NCBI GenBank assembly: GCA_037045265.1
Contig: JBAOHV010000016.1
Span: 372,001 to 436,000, forward strand
Length of the DNA stretch: 64,000 nt
Source: JBAOHV01 sp037045265
GTDB lineage: Bacteria; Actinomycetota; Acidimicrobiia; Acidimicrobiales; Microtrichaceae
Direction of reading: 5' to 3'
Below are positions 8,062 through 17,383 of this stretch, one piece after another. The stretch's first letter is position 1; every line of letters begins with the position of its first letter. The position numbers and the translations under genes are program-made. The notes under the pieces were generated by a model. That model did no database searches, was not told where the DNA came from, and worked only from the letters and a program-made list of their open reading frames with translations.

Positions 8062-10701
8062 ATGAGTGGAAGGAAAGGAGTGTTCGACGACGACGTCGCG
8101 CCCTCGCCGGGGACTTCGACGGGGCCGATCGGCGAGTTCACCGGGCCCGATGACTGGACCTCCTTCTGGGAGCAGCTGTTCACGGCTCGGGTCGCCACGT
8201 CGGTCGGATTTGGACTCGTGCTGGCCCTGCTCCCAGTGTTCGGCCCTCACCGGGTGGTCGCTGGAGTCGCAGCCGGGCTTCTCGGAGTCGTGTCCAACCT
8301 CGTCTTCCTGCATCGGTTGCGAGATGGTGGCGGAGTCCACCCCCTGACGTGCTGGGTGGAGATGGCCACGACGGTCGCAGTCATCGCCCTGGTTCCGGGG
8401 GTCTACGCGGCCGGTCTGCTCGTCATGGTCGCCAGCACGGCTCTCTACGCCTACTGGTTCGACGGCCGCTACGTGATGACGCTGCTCGTGCCAACCGGAG
8501 CCGCACTCCTGGTGACCGGCCTGGCGCTTCACCCTGACGCCTGGGCCACCAGCTGGGTCGCTTGGGTCCTGAGCTCTGCTCTCTGCACCCTGGTGATGCA
8601 GCGCATCTCGCTCGTCGCTGCCAGCTCGTGAGCCCGGTTCGACGACATGGTCAACGGCCTCGACGCCCTCGTCTGGGAGGGACCCGGGACCGACCGGTGA
8701 CGCCGATTTCGTCAGCGGTCAGTCCCTCGAACTGCTCGGATTCACCCCTGAGGAGGTGGCCCATTTCCCGTTCATCGCCACCCGGGTTCACCCCGACGAC
8801 CTGGACGAGGTGATCTCCAGCCGTCGGCGGATCGCCGCGGGATCCGACGTCGAGGTCCACTTCCGGGTACGCGACGCCTTCGCTCGCCAGCACCACCTGC
8901 ACGAACGCGTCCGCGTGGAGCTGGATCAGCACGGTCAGGTCCTGCGACGACGCGGGATCGTCATCGACGAGTCCGATCGCTTCGCAGCAGAGACCTCGCT
9001 ACGCAGCTATGTCAGCTTCATCGAAGGGATCCCGATGGCGCTGGCGATACTCCGCCTCGAGGACCTCTCCGACCCACGCTCCCTGCGCATCGTCGCCGGC
9101 AACCCCGCCGCCAGCGACCTGGTGGGGATGCCTGCCCAGGAGGCGATCGGCCGACCTCTGCTCGAGGTCATGTCGTTGTCCGACGAGATGCTCGAACACC
9201 TCGCCGACGTCGTCAGGCTGGACGTGGCACTGCAGCGTCCGGACCTCAGCTTCGTCGACCACGACCAGATCTTCGCGATGAGGGCGATGCCGCTCGAGGG
9301 ACAGTGCGTCGGGATCCTGCTCGAGGACGTCACCCGACGGGCACATGCCGCTGAGTCCCTGCGTCGACAGGCGATGCACGACCACCTGACCGGTCTCCCC
9401 AACCGGGCACACCTGAACCTGCGCCTCGAGAAGGCCTTCGCCGCAGCCGAACCCGGGACGAGGACCGGCCTGCTGTTGATGGACCTCAACCGGTTCAAGG
9501 ACGTGAACGACTCGCTCGGACACGAGTACGGCGACCGTCTGCTGGCGGAGCTGGCGCGCAGGGTCTCGACCGGCCTGCGCGGCTGCGACACGATCGCCCG
9601 GCTGGGTGGCGACGAGTTCGCCGTGCTGATCTCTGAAGTGCAAGACCTCCGAGACGTCACGCGCGTGTCGCCGAACGCCTCGTCGAGCTGTGCGTCGCAC
9701 CCTTCACCATCGACGAGTTCCGTCTGCAAGTTGGGGCCAGCGTCGGTGTGGCCGTCTCACCCGACCACGCCGCCGACCCGGCAGAGCTGCTGCGATGTGC
9801 CGACGCCGCCATGTACCGGGCCAAGCAGTCGGGAGGCGGGATCATCGTCCACAGCGACGTCAACGACGAGAAGAGCGTCACGAAGATCGACCTGCTCTCG
9901 GAGTTCAACGATGCCGTCGGTTCCGACGAGCTCATCGTGCACTACCAACCGATGGTCGAACTCGGGTCGCTCGCGCCGGTCGGCGTAGAGGCGCTCGTCA
10001 GATGGCGCCACCCCGAACGCGGCCTGTTGCCCCCCGCTGCGTTCCTGGGCCTGGCGGAGGTGTCGGGAACGATCCAGGCGATGACCCGCGCCGTCACGCG
10101 ACAGGCGATCGAGGACCTTGCAGCCCTCATCCCGCCGAACGGTTTCGGCGTAGCGGTGAACCTGTCGAGCCGCGCTCTGGCCGATCCACGTCTCGAGCCC
10201 TGGTTGTACGAGCTGCTGACCGTCGCGGACATCCCTGCCTCAGCACTGTGCTTCGAGATCAGCGAGCGTCACCTGGCGGACGATCCCGACGAGACGCTGG
10301 AGGCACTGCACCGACTCCACAGGGTCGGTGTCAGGTTGGCGGTGGACGACTTCGGAACCGGCGCCTCGTCCATGCCCTACCTCCGCGAGCTGCCGATCGA
10401 CACGGTGAAGATCGATCGACGCTTCGTGACGGACCTGGCGGCAGGAGATGAGACGATCGTCCGCTCGGTCATCGATCTGGCCCGCAACCTCGACCTCCAG
10501 GTCGTCGCCGAGGGAGTGGAATCCGCCTCTGCCCTCGCGCGGTTGCGCGAGCTCGGCTGCGACGTGGCTCAGGGGTACCACCTGGGACGACCCATACCGA
10601 TCCAGGGCATCCGGCGCTACATGCAGGCGTTCGCACCTCTGCTCCAGCGATCGCCACAACAGGGGTCACCCGGTTGTGAGCGGCAATCTACCGATCGGTA
10701 A
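8062..10701 (+). CDS. Membrane PAS-PAS-GGDEF-EAL cyclic-di-GMP protein, disrupted
   Basis: A protein of about 880 residues. Order: a membrane sensor with roughly five or six hydrophobic segments (about residues 45-190), PAS 1 (about 215-300), PAS 2 (about 310-430), GGDEF (RLGGDEFAVLI intact) and EAL (GVEALVRWRHP and DDFGTGASSMPYL intact). Both cyclase and phosphodiesterase chemistry are possible. The frame is broken three times: an in-frame TGA at 8629 followed by coherent sequence (ARFDDMVNGLDALVWEG), an extra base near 8698, and a lost base near 9660 between DLRDV and ARVAERLVELC. The start could also be GTG 8080. It is followed 10 bp later by the acyl-CoA dehydrogenase gene. Confidence 0.8.
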
Positions 10702-10704
10702 CCT
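10699..10704 (+). promoter_or_regulatory. -10-like box TAACCT, leaderless start
   Basis: TAACCT overlaps the 3' end of the GGDEF-EAL gene and ends 7 bases before ATG 10712, giving the acyl-CoA dehydrogenase gene its own possible leaderless promoter. Confidence 0.35.
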
Positions 10705-10711
10705 CGACGAC

Positions 10712-12316
10712 ATGGCCGACCAGAACATCCTCGACGGTGCCGCAACAGCGCTCGAAACAGCCCAGGGCGTGCTCGACGCCGCCATCGCCCGACTTGCCGC
10801 CGACGGCATCGACGACAACCAGGTGCTCGCCTACGACGTCGCCCACGCCGCAGCCGGTGTCATGGCGTCACGAGCACTGCTGGAGTACGGCGCCAAGGGA
10901 GACGTCGAGGCCAGGATCACCGCCGTGTTCACCGCCGACGCTCTCTCCGACCTCGCCGCCAAGGTGTTCGGGCGTGAGGCCGAGTGGGGTGTCGGCGCGG
11001 ACGCCCTGGACGGGGTGCGCGGCTACGTTGCAGCGTACGGGGCAACCGACTTCGTGGCAGGGCTCGCCGACATCGACGGCCCTCGACACCTGTCGGGCGA
11101 CTTCGAGATGGTGCAGGACACCTTCCGACGCTTCGCCGACGAGAAGCTGGCCCCGATAGCGGAACACATCCACCGCCACAACGACGACATCCCCGAGGAC
11201 ATCATCAGCGGTCTCGCCGAGATGGGCGCTTTCGGCCTCTCGATCGCCGAGGAGTACGGCGGCTACGCCTCGGGCGACGAGTCCGACTACATCGGCATGG
11301 TCGTCTCGACCGAGGAGCTCTCACGCGGCTCGCTGGGCGCCGGCGGCTCGCTGGTGACCCGCCCGGAGATCCTCGCCAGGGCGCTCGAGGCAGGCGGGAC
11401 CGAGGAACAGAAGCACGAGTGGTTGCCCCGTCTCGCCTCGGCCGAAGTGATGAACGCCGTCGCTGTGACCGAGCCGGACTACGGCTCCGACGTCGCCGGG
11501 GTGAAGGTGACCGCTTCCAAGGTGGACGGCGGCTACCTGCTCAACGGCGTCAAGACCTGGTGCACCTTCGGGGCCAGGGCCGACGTCCTGATGGTCCTGG
11601 CGAGGACCGACCCCGACCGCTCGATCGGGCACCGTGGGCTCTCGATGTTCATCGTCCCCAAGGAGCGTGGTGACTCACACGGCTTCGTGCTGGGTTCCGA
11701 GAGCGCTCACGGCGCGGCCAAGATGGAGGGCCGACCGATCGACACGATCGGCTACCGCGGCATGCACTCATACGAGATCGCAATCGAGAACTGGTTCGTT
11801 CCCGACGAGAACCTGATCGGCGGAGAGGGCGGCATCGGCCGCGGCTTCTACTACCAGATGGCCGGCTTCGAGAACGGCCGCCTGCAGACTGCTGCGCGAG
11901 CACTCGGTGTCATGCAGGCCGCGCTCGAGGAAGCCCGCCAGTACTCCCTCGACCGCAGCGTGTTCGGTCAGCCGGTCCACGAGTACCAGCTGACTCAGGC
12001 GAAGCTCGCCCGCATGGCGGTGACGATCCAGGGCGCCAGGCAGTTCGCCTACCAGGTTGCCCGCATGATGGCCAAGGGTGAGGGAACCCTCGAGGCCTCG
12101 ATGATCAAGGCCTACGTTTGCAAGGCGGCGGAGTGGGTCACCCGCGAGGCCATGCAGATCCACGGCGGCATGGGCTACGCCGAGGAGTACACGGTCAGCC
12201 GGCTGTTCGTGGATGCTCGCGTACTGTCCATCTTCGAGGGCGCGGACGAGACGCTGTGCCTCAAGGTGATCGCACGCCAACTTGTGGCGCGCCACCAGGC
12301 CGCGGATCAGTCCTGA
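10712..12316 (+). CDS. Acyl-CoA dehydrogenase family protein
   Basis: A 534-residue FAD flavoprotein. It has an N-terminal helical extension of about 125 residues before the usual acyl-CoA dehydrogenase core. The core shows the substrate-binding EVMNAVAVTEPDYGSDVAG segment, the middle beta-domain (VKTWCTFGARADVLMVLART), and the C-terminal helical domain ending MQIHGGMGYAEEYTVSRLFVDAR. The enzyme would oxidise an acyl-CoA at the alpha-beta bond and pass electrons to ETF. The chain-length specificity is not evident. The extension resembles the form found in actinobacterial enzymes of about 550-600 residues. Confidence 0.85.
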   Translation: MADQNILDGAATALETAQGVLDAAIARLAADGIDDNQVLAYDVAHAAAGVMASRALLEYGAKGDVEARITAVFTADALSDLAAKVFGREAEWGVGADALDGVRGYVAAYGATDFVAGLADIDGPRHLSGDFEMVQDTFRRFADEKLAPIAEHIHRHNDDIPEDIISGLAEMGAFGLSIAEEYGGYASGDESDYIGMVVSTEELSRGSLGAGGSLVTRPEILARALEAGGTEEQKHEWLPRLASAEVMNAVAVTEPDYGSDVAGVKVTASKVDGGYLLNGVKTWCTFGARADVLMVLARTDPDRSIGHRGLSMFIVPKERGDSHGFVLGSESAHGAAKMEGRPIDTIGYRGMHSYEIAIENWFVPDENLIGGEGGIGRGFYYQMAGFENGRLQTAARALGVMQAALEEARQYSLDRSVFGQPVHEYQLTQAKLARMAVTIQGARQFAYQVARMMAKGEGTLEASMIKAYVCKAAEWVTREAMQIHGGMGYAEEYTVSRLFVDARVLSIFEGADETLCLKVIARQLVARHQAADQS

Positions 12317-12370
12317 CCGGTTAGCGCTGTTGAGCGGGCCGGCAGAGGCCGGTCGCGAGACCGGGCATTG

Positions 12371-12465
12371 GCCCGAGGTACACGGCCACGCGCCGCGCCA
12401 CCACGAATTCGTTCTGCCAGGGCGCAGCCCGAGGTACACGGCCACGCGCCGCGCTACGACGAATT
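12371..12465 (+). repeat. 39-bp imperfect direct repeat, period 56
   Basis: Two copies of a 39-base sequence beginning gcccgaggtacacggccacg lie at 12371-12409 and 12427-12465, 56 bp apart and differing at two positions. They occupy the intergenic region before the winged-helix gene at 12558. Just downstream an accggatccg-type element is also doubled. The repeat could be a binding-site pair or a fragment of a dispersed repeat. Confidence 0.8.
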
Positions 12466-12557
12466 GGCGCCACCGGATCCGTCCGTTCCACCGGATCCGC
12501 CCGTCCGGGCCACCGTGCCCGCTGACAGCCGATCGCGAAGATGCGCAGGATCGGCGC

Positions 12558-12905
12558 ATGGACGAAAGACGCCAACAGATCCAGCACCTGCTGCACCCCC
12601 ACGACCTGCGGGGCGCGAACCTGCGCTACTCGCTGCTCACCTTGCTGCACCAGACTGGCTCTCCACGCAGCATCCGGCAGCTCCTCGAGGAGCTGACCCG
12701 GCTGGGGATAACCGTCGGCGGCGATGATCCTGCCAAGACCATCGGCGACGTGCTTCGCTACGAAGTAGCGAAGGGGCGGGTGATCCGGGTCCGCCGCGGC
12801 TGGTACCGGTCCTTGCCACGGCCGGACACGACCACCCGACGGCATCGGGACCGCCTCAACGACCTGGCGAAGAAGGCGTCCCGTTCACATGCCCACCAGG
12901 ACTGA
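12558..12905 (+). CDS. Small winged-helix-like DNA-binding protein (putative)
   Basis: A 115-residue basic protein. After a short N-terminal helix (ERRQQIQHLLHP), residues 15-85 read like a winged helix: RYSLLTLLHQTGSPRSIRQL, then LEELTRLGITVGG, then VLRYEVAKGRVIRVRRGWYR as the wing. The tail is rich in Arg and Lys. DNA binding is inferred from this pattern, and no named family is recognised. The doubled 39-bp repeat lies 90-190 bp upstream and might be its own operator, which is speculative. No neighbour points to a regulated pathway. Confidence 0.55.
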   Translation: MDERRQQIQHLLHPHDLRGANLRYSLLTLLHQTGSPRSIRQLLEELTRLGITVGGDDPAKTIGDVLRYEVAKGRVIRVRRGWYRSLPRPDTTTRRHRDRLNDLAKKASRSHAHQD

Positions 12906-13050
12906 GGGTGGGCCAGAGCCGCATCCGTCTCGCTGATCATCCTGCCATTTCGTCGCAACGCGGCGCGATTCACGCACCGGGCACCCCGACCCCACCCATC
13001 CGACCGGGCACGGATCGATGGCTTGGCACGAGCCAGCGCCAACGTCTGCC

Positions 13051-13517
13051 TCAGCCCTGGGCCCCGGGCACCAACCGCAGGTTGATCGGGAACCGATACC
13101 ACTCTCCACGATTGGCCGCCAGCGCTGCCATGACCTCGAGGACCAGAGCACCGATCAGCACGACCGGCAGCAGCAGGAACCCGATCAGGACCAGCATGAG
13201 CAGCCCGCTCACGAACGCGGCGATCGTCACGGTGATCTGGAAGTTCAGCGCCTCGGCAGCGTGGTGCTTGACGAAAGGCTGTTCCGGCTTCGCCATGAAC
13301 CAGATGATCAGCGGACCGAGGAACCCGGTGAAGATGGCCAGCACCTGGACGAGCGTCGCCATGCCCTTCTCGTCGTCGAAGGTTCCTGGCTGCTGCGGTG
13401 AGTTCGATGCAGCGACGATCCCCACTGCTCGCCGTCCCACCAACGCTGCTGTCCGCTGCCGGACGGATCGGGGTACCAGCCAGGGGGTGTGGACTGCGAG
13501 GGGCTCAGATCGCTCAT
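13051..13517 (-). CDS. DUF2510-DUF4870 membrane protein, one frameshift
   Basis: A protein of about 155 residues. The N-terminus holds a DUF2510 domain (TPPGWYPDPSGSGQQRWWDG) and the rest a DUF4870/Tic20-like membrane domain with hydrophobic segments LVQVLAIFTGFLGPLIIWFM and ITVTIAAFVSGLLMLVLIGF, joined by the KPEQPFVKHHAAEALNFQ motif. One base is gained or lost near 13424, between QWG and VAASNSPQQPG. Its function is unknown. DUF2510 domains occur in actinobacterial membrane proteins. The start ATG 13517 lies 6 bases after a -10-like CATGAT. Confidence 0.75.
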
Positions 13518-13557
13518 GGGACCATCATGGCCCACCGACCTGCCCGCGACGGACCAA

Positions 13558-14433
13558 TCACCCCTGGGCGAGCGCTCTGATCGCCTCGTCGATCGCAATG
13601 GCGCGACGAGCGTTGTCGACGTGCAGGTTCTCGATCATCCGGCCATCGACGGTGATCACTCCCCTGCCCTCGGCGATCCCAGCGTCGAACGCTTCGATCA
13701 CCCGACGGGAGTACTCGATCTCCTCCTCCGAGGGGGCGAACAGCTCGTTGGCGGGTTCGACCTGGCTGGGGTGGACCAGCGTCTTGCCGTCGAAGCCCAT
13801 CTCGGCACCCTGAGCTGCCTCGGCAGCGAACCCCTCGGGGTTGCGCACGTCGTTGTAGACGCCGTCCAGGATCACCTTGTCGGCGAACCGGGCGGCATTG
13901 ACGCACCGACCGAGTCCCCACAGCAACGGCGCGCGACCCGGTACCAGCCCGGCGCGCAGCTCCTTGGCCAGGTCGTTCGTCCCCATGATCAACACGGTCA
14001 GGCGTTCCGATGACGTCGCGATCTGCACCGCGTTCTCGACCGCTGCGGGTGTCTCGAGCATCGCCCAGATCGTCGTGTGGTCCGGTGCACCAGCGGACTC
14101 GAGCAGCCGCTCGACGGCTGCCACATCCGCTGCCGAGTTGATCTTCGGCACGACCACTCCAGCAGGTCCGGCCTCGGAGGCCGAACGCACATCCGCTTCA
14201 TGCCACTCGGTGTCGATCGAGTTGACCCGTATCGTCAGCTCGCGCTGGCCGTACTCGCCGCAGCCGACCGCCGCGGCGACCTTCTCGCGAGCAGCCGACT
14301 TCATGTCGGGAGCCACCGAGTCCTCGGTGTCGAAGATGATCGCGTCCGTCGGCAGCGACTTCGCCTTCTCGAGCGCCTTGTCGTTCGCACCGGGCATGTA
14401 CAGAACTGAACGGCGCGGGCGGTACTCGGTCAT
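13558..14433 (-). CDS. HpcH/HpaI aldolase / CitE-like CoA-ester lyase
   Basis: A 291-residue TIM-barrel enzyme of the citrate lyase beta/malyl-CoA lyase superfamily. Motifs: RSVLYMPGANDKALEKA at the N-terminus, IIFDTEDSVAPDMK for the metal/phosphate site, TIRVNSIDTEW with the catalytic Arg, AMLETPAAVENA, and MGFDGKTLVHPSQVEPAN. Such enzymes cleave or form a carbon-carbon bond next to a CoA thioester (citramalyl-, malyl- or methylmalyl-CoA type). ATG 14433 has a GAGGAG ribosome site. It lies 13 bp after a second lyase gene of the same superfamily, so they form an operon. Confidence 0.85.
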   Translation of the reverse strand: MTEYRPRRSVLYMPGANDKALEKAKSLPTDAIIFDTEDSVAPDMKSAAREKVAAAVGCGEYGQRELTIRVNSIDTEWHEADVRSASEAGPAGVVVPKINSAADVAAVERLLESAGAPDHTTIWAMLETPAAVENAVQIATSSERLTVLIMGTNDLAKELRAGLVPGRAPLLWGLGRCVNAARFADKVILDGVYNDVRNPEGFAAEAAQGAEMGFDGKTLVHPSQVEPANELFAPSEEEIEYSRRVIEAFDAGIAEGRGVITVDGRMIENLHVDNARRAIAIDEAIRALAQG

Positions 14434-14446
14434 CGATGACTCCTCG

Positions 14447-15508
14447 TCAGAATCCGTACATCTCGGCGAGCGCAGGGTCACGATCGGCGAGCTGGCGGGC
14501 CAGTTCGACCACGACCTTGCACTGCTTGACCGATGCGTCGTCCTCCATCTTGCCGTTGAGCATGATGGCGCCGGTGCCGTCGCCCATCGCTTCGATCACC
14601 TCGCGGGCATGGTCGACCTCGGCCTTCTCCGGTGAGAAGACCTTCTTGGCGATGTCGATCTGCACCGGGTGCAGCGACCACGCACCCACGCAGCCGAGCA
14701 GGTAGGCGTTGCGGAACTGGTCCTCGCAGGCGACGGTGTCCTTGATGTCACCGAACGGGCCGTAGTGCGGAAGGATTCCGGCGAGGGCACAGGCGTCGAC
14801 CATGCGCGACACCGTGTAGTGCCACAGGTCCTGCTGGTAGCTGTCGCGCTGGCCGTGGTAGTCCGGTCCGGCCTCACCTGCCGGCGGGTCCTGGCGCACC
14901 AGGTAGCCGGGGTGTCCACCACCGACGCGGGTCGTCTTCATGCGCCGGTTGGCCGCCAGGTCGGCGGGGCCCAACGACAGCCCCTGCATGCGGGGCGACG
15001 CCAGGCAGATCTCCTCGACGTTCGCCACACCGCGGGCCGTCTCGAGGATCGCATGGACGAGCAGCGGCTCCGAGAGCCCAGCCTTGGCCTCGAGCTGGGC
15101 CAGCAGGCGGTCCACATAGTGGATGTCCTCGGGCCCCTCGACCTTCGGGACCATGATGACGTCGAGCTTGTCGCCCACCTCGCCGACGAGGATCTCCAGG
15201 TCATCGAGCACCCATGGCGAGTCCAGGCTGTTCACCCGCGTCCACAGCTGGGTGTCACCGAAGTCGACCTCCTTGGCGACCTTCACCAGGCCGTTGCGGG
15301 CGTTCTCCTTCTGGTCCATCGGGATCGCGTCCTCGAGGTTGCCCAGCAGGACGTCGACGGTCGGGGCGATCTCGGGGAGCTTCGCCGTCACCTTCTCCAG
15401 GTGGGGCGGAAAGAAGTGGATCATGCGCGACGGGCGCAACGGGATCTCCCGCACCGGCTCCGGTGCGCCGACGGCGAGCGGTTTGAAGAAGTCCTTGGGG
15501 CTGCGCAT
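14447..15508 (-). CDS. Malyl-CoA/beta-methylmalyl-CoA lyase-like CoA-ester lyase
   Basis: A 353-residue member of the same superfamily as the downstream gene but longer and clearly distinct. Motifs: RPSRMIHFFPPHLEK, LLGNLEDAIPMDQKENA for the metal site, LWTRVNSLDSPWVLDDLE, and VHAILETARGVANVEEICLA. A segment of about 60 residues (residues 195-255) includes GGHPGYLVRQDP. The family converts malyl-CoA or methylmalyl-CoA to acyl-CoA plus glyoxylate or reverses this, and the exact substrate is inferred only to that level. ATG 15508 has an AGAGGAGAG ribosome site. It is first in a two-gene operon under a promoter region containing a palindrome. Confidence 0.85.
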   Translation of the reverse strand: MRSPKDFFKPLAVGAPEPVREIPLRPSRMIHFFPPHLEKVTAKLPEIAPTVDVLLGNLEDAIPMDQKENARNGLVKVAKEVDFGDTQLWTRVNSLDSPWVLDDLEILVGEVGDKLDVIMVPKVEGPEDIHYVDRLLAQLEAKAGLSEPLLVHAILETARGVANVEEICLASPRMQGLSLGPADLAANRRMKTTRVGGGHPGYLVRQDPPAGEAGPDYHGQRDSYQQDLWHYTVSRMVDACALAGILPHYGPFGDIKDTVACEDQFRNAYLLGCVGAWSLHPVQIDIAKKVFSPEKAEVDHAREVIEAMGDGTGAIMLNGKMEDDASVKQCKVVVELARQLADRDPALAEMYGF

Positions 15509-15531
15509 GGTGGCTCTCCTCTGCGTACCTA

Positions 15532-15545
15532 CGAGTCGCGACTCG
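15532..15545. promoter_or_regulatory. Perfect 14-bp palindrome, candidate operator
   Basis: cgagtcgcgactcg is a perfect palindrome, 23 bp upstream of the lyase operon start (15508) and about 160 bp upstream of the divergent oxidoreductase gene (15705). Its position over the likely lyase promoter suggests a repressor or activator site. No regulator gene is adjacent. Confidence 0.45.
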
Positions 15546-15692
15546 GCGTAGGACGACGATAGGGAGGTGTGACCCAGCTGTCGAAACCGGGGCCCAGGCG
15601 GTCCAGCAGCCCCAGCCAGGCCCACAGGACACCAGGCGGGCGTCGACGAGCGAGACATGGCCTTTCGCAGCCCCGAACCTAGTGACCCCGGG

Positions 15693-15698
15693 TACGGT
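15693..15698 (+). promoter_or_regulatory. -10-like box TACGGT, leaderless start
   Basis: TACGGT ends 6 bases before ATG 15705 of the quinone oxidoreductase gene, placing the transcript start at the start codon. Confidence 0.5.
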
Positions 15699-15704
15699 CA
15701 TCTC

Positions 15705-16676
15705 ATGCGTGCGATCGTCTGTGAATCGTTCGGCGAGCCCGAGGACCTGTCGGTTCGCATGCTCGACACCCCGCCGTGCGGGCCTGCCCAGGTCCGTGTG
15801 CACATCTGGGCGAGCGGCGTGAACTACGTCGACGCCCTGTTCATCCAGGGCAGGTACCAGATCCGTCCGCCGCTACCCTTCGTCCCGGGCAGCGAGATCG
15901 CCGGCGAGGTGACCGAGGTCGGCGACGAGGTCGAGGGCCTTCAGGTCGGCGACCGGGTGATGGCCAGCGTCGGGCTCGGCGGCTACGCAGATGAGGTCGT
16001 GCTGTCACCGGGACAGCTGACCCGCATACCCGAGCCGCTCACGTATGCCCAGGCAGCCACGATGACCCAGAGCTACGCGACGGCGTGGTTCTCCCTGACC
16101 CGCAGGACCACGGTCACCCCCGACAGCTGGGTCCTGGTCCTCGGCGCCGCGGGTGGCGTTGGGTTGGCGGCTATGGACGTCGCCCGGGCACTCGGAGCGA
16201 AGGTGATATCGGCCGCATCGAGCGACGAGAAGCTGCAACTGTGCATCGAGCGTGGCGCCCACGGCGTGGTCAACTACACCACCGAGGACCTCAAGGTCAG
16301 GGTGAGGGAGCTGACCGACGGCGGCTCGGACGTAGTCGTCGACACAGTCGGCGGTGCTTTGAGCGAGCCGGCGCTGCGATCACTGGGAACAGGGGGCCGA
16401 CTGCTGGTGATCGGCTTCGCTTCGGGTTCCATCGCCGAGCTGCCGGCCAACCAGATCCTCCTGCGCAACCGGTCGGTGATCGGGGTCGACTGGGGCGCCT
16501 GGGCCATGTCTGACCCCGACGGCAACGCGGTGGTGCTCGCCGAAGTGCTCGCACTCGTCGAGGACGGCACGCTCACCCCGGCCGAACCCACCTCGCGCCC
16601 TCTCGTCGAGGCCCCTCAGGTGCTGCGCGACCTGCTTGAACGCCGGATCATCGGGAAGGTCTGCCTGACAGCCTGA
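15705..16676 (+). CDS. NADPH:quinone oxidoreductase-like MDR protein
   Basis: A 323-residue medium-chain dehydrogenase/reductase without zinc-binding cysteines, matching the quinone oxidoreductase/zeta-crystallin branch. The N-terminal GroES-like domain reads SGVNYVDALFIQGRYQIRPP, and the Rossmann site is VLVLGAAGGVGLAAMDVARA. The C-terminal PLVEAPQVLRDLLERRIIGK is typical of the family. It would reduce a quinone or an activated double bond with NADPH. It is divergent from the CoA-ester lyase operon, and a metabolic link is possible but unproven. It ends 4 bp before the convergent redoxin gene. Confidence 0.85.
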   Translation: MRAIVCESFGEPEDLSVRMLDTPPCGPAQVRVHIWASGVNYVDALFIQGRYQIRPPLPFVPGSEIAGEVTEVGDEVEGLQVGDRVMASVGLGGYADEVVLSPGQLTRIPEPLTYAQAATMTQSYATAWFSLTRRTTVTPDSWVLVLGAAGGVGLAAMDVARALGAKVISAASSDEKLQLCIERGAHGVVNYTTEDLKVRVRELTDGGSDVVVDTVGGALSEPALRSLGTGGRLLVIGFASGSIAELPANQILLRNRSVIGVDWGAWAMSDPDGNAVVLAEVLALVEDGTLTPAEPTSRPLVEAPQVLRDLLERRIIGKVCLTA

Positions 16677-16680
16677 GCGG

Positions 16681-17383
16681 TCAGGCAGCGATCTCGCCGA
16701 CGAACTCGTCGAACTGGTCGATTGGCAGCTCGCCCGAGGGCGCGCTGCACGACCTTCCCGTCACCGTCGACGAAGACGATGTAGGGGTAGCCGGTCAGCC
16801 CCCACACGCTGGCAGCGGTCGAGTCCGGGTTGTCGAGCAGGATCTGCTCGCTCCAGCCGACGTCCGACAACCAGCCCGACGGCGGGTAGTTCGTGCCGTC
16901 CGCCTGGACGCTCGTGCTGACCATGTTCACCTGGACGCCCTCGGGCAGGTTGCCGTCATCGATCCAATCCTGGATGAGCGGCACCTCTTTCTGGCAGTGG
17001 GGGCACCAGTGGGCAGCGAAGATGACGACCATCGGCGCTGTTCCCGGTTCGATTTTCGCCGCTGAGCCGTCGAAGGACTGACCGGTGAGGGTCGGCGGTG
17101 TCAGCCCGACAGCGGGGTCGGTCGCCGCATTCGCGGCCGTGCCGCCGTCCGCGGGGTAGTCGGGCAGCGACTCACCGGTGACGGTGACGGCGGCCTGCTC
17201 CTGCTTCGCGTCGATCTCGGTCCCCTTGCCGCTCTCGGACGTCAGCACCATGGCGACGATCCCGGCGATGACGACCACCGCGACCGCGATCCCGATCACG
17301 ACCACCCCGGTGCGCGGTCCGGACGACTTCTCCGGCGTGCTCGAGTAGCCGTACGGAACGCCCTTGGGTTTCTTGTCGCTCAT
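16681..17383 (-). CDS. Membrane-anchored thioredoxin-fold protein (CPHC), one frameshift
   Basis: About 233 residues. One membrane anchor (residues 26-47) is followed by a linker and a thioredoxin/TlpA-like domain facing outside, with active site AHWCPHCQKE (Cys127, Cys130). The cis-Pro loop is GLTGYPYIVFVDGDG. A CPHC pair is typical of DsbA-type oxidants as well as some TlpA-like proteins. Near 16738 one base is gained or lost. After correction the end reads GELPIDQFDEFVGEIAA and stops at 16681. Its ATG overlaps the DsbB stop (ATGA), so the two are co-translated and probably work together in disulfide formation. Confidence 0.85.
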
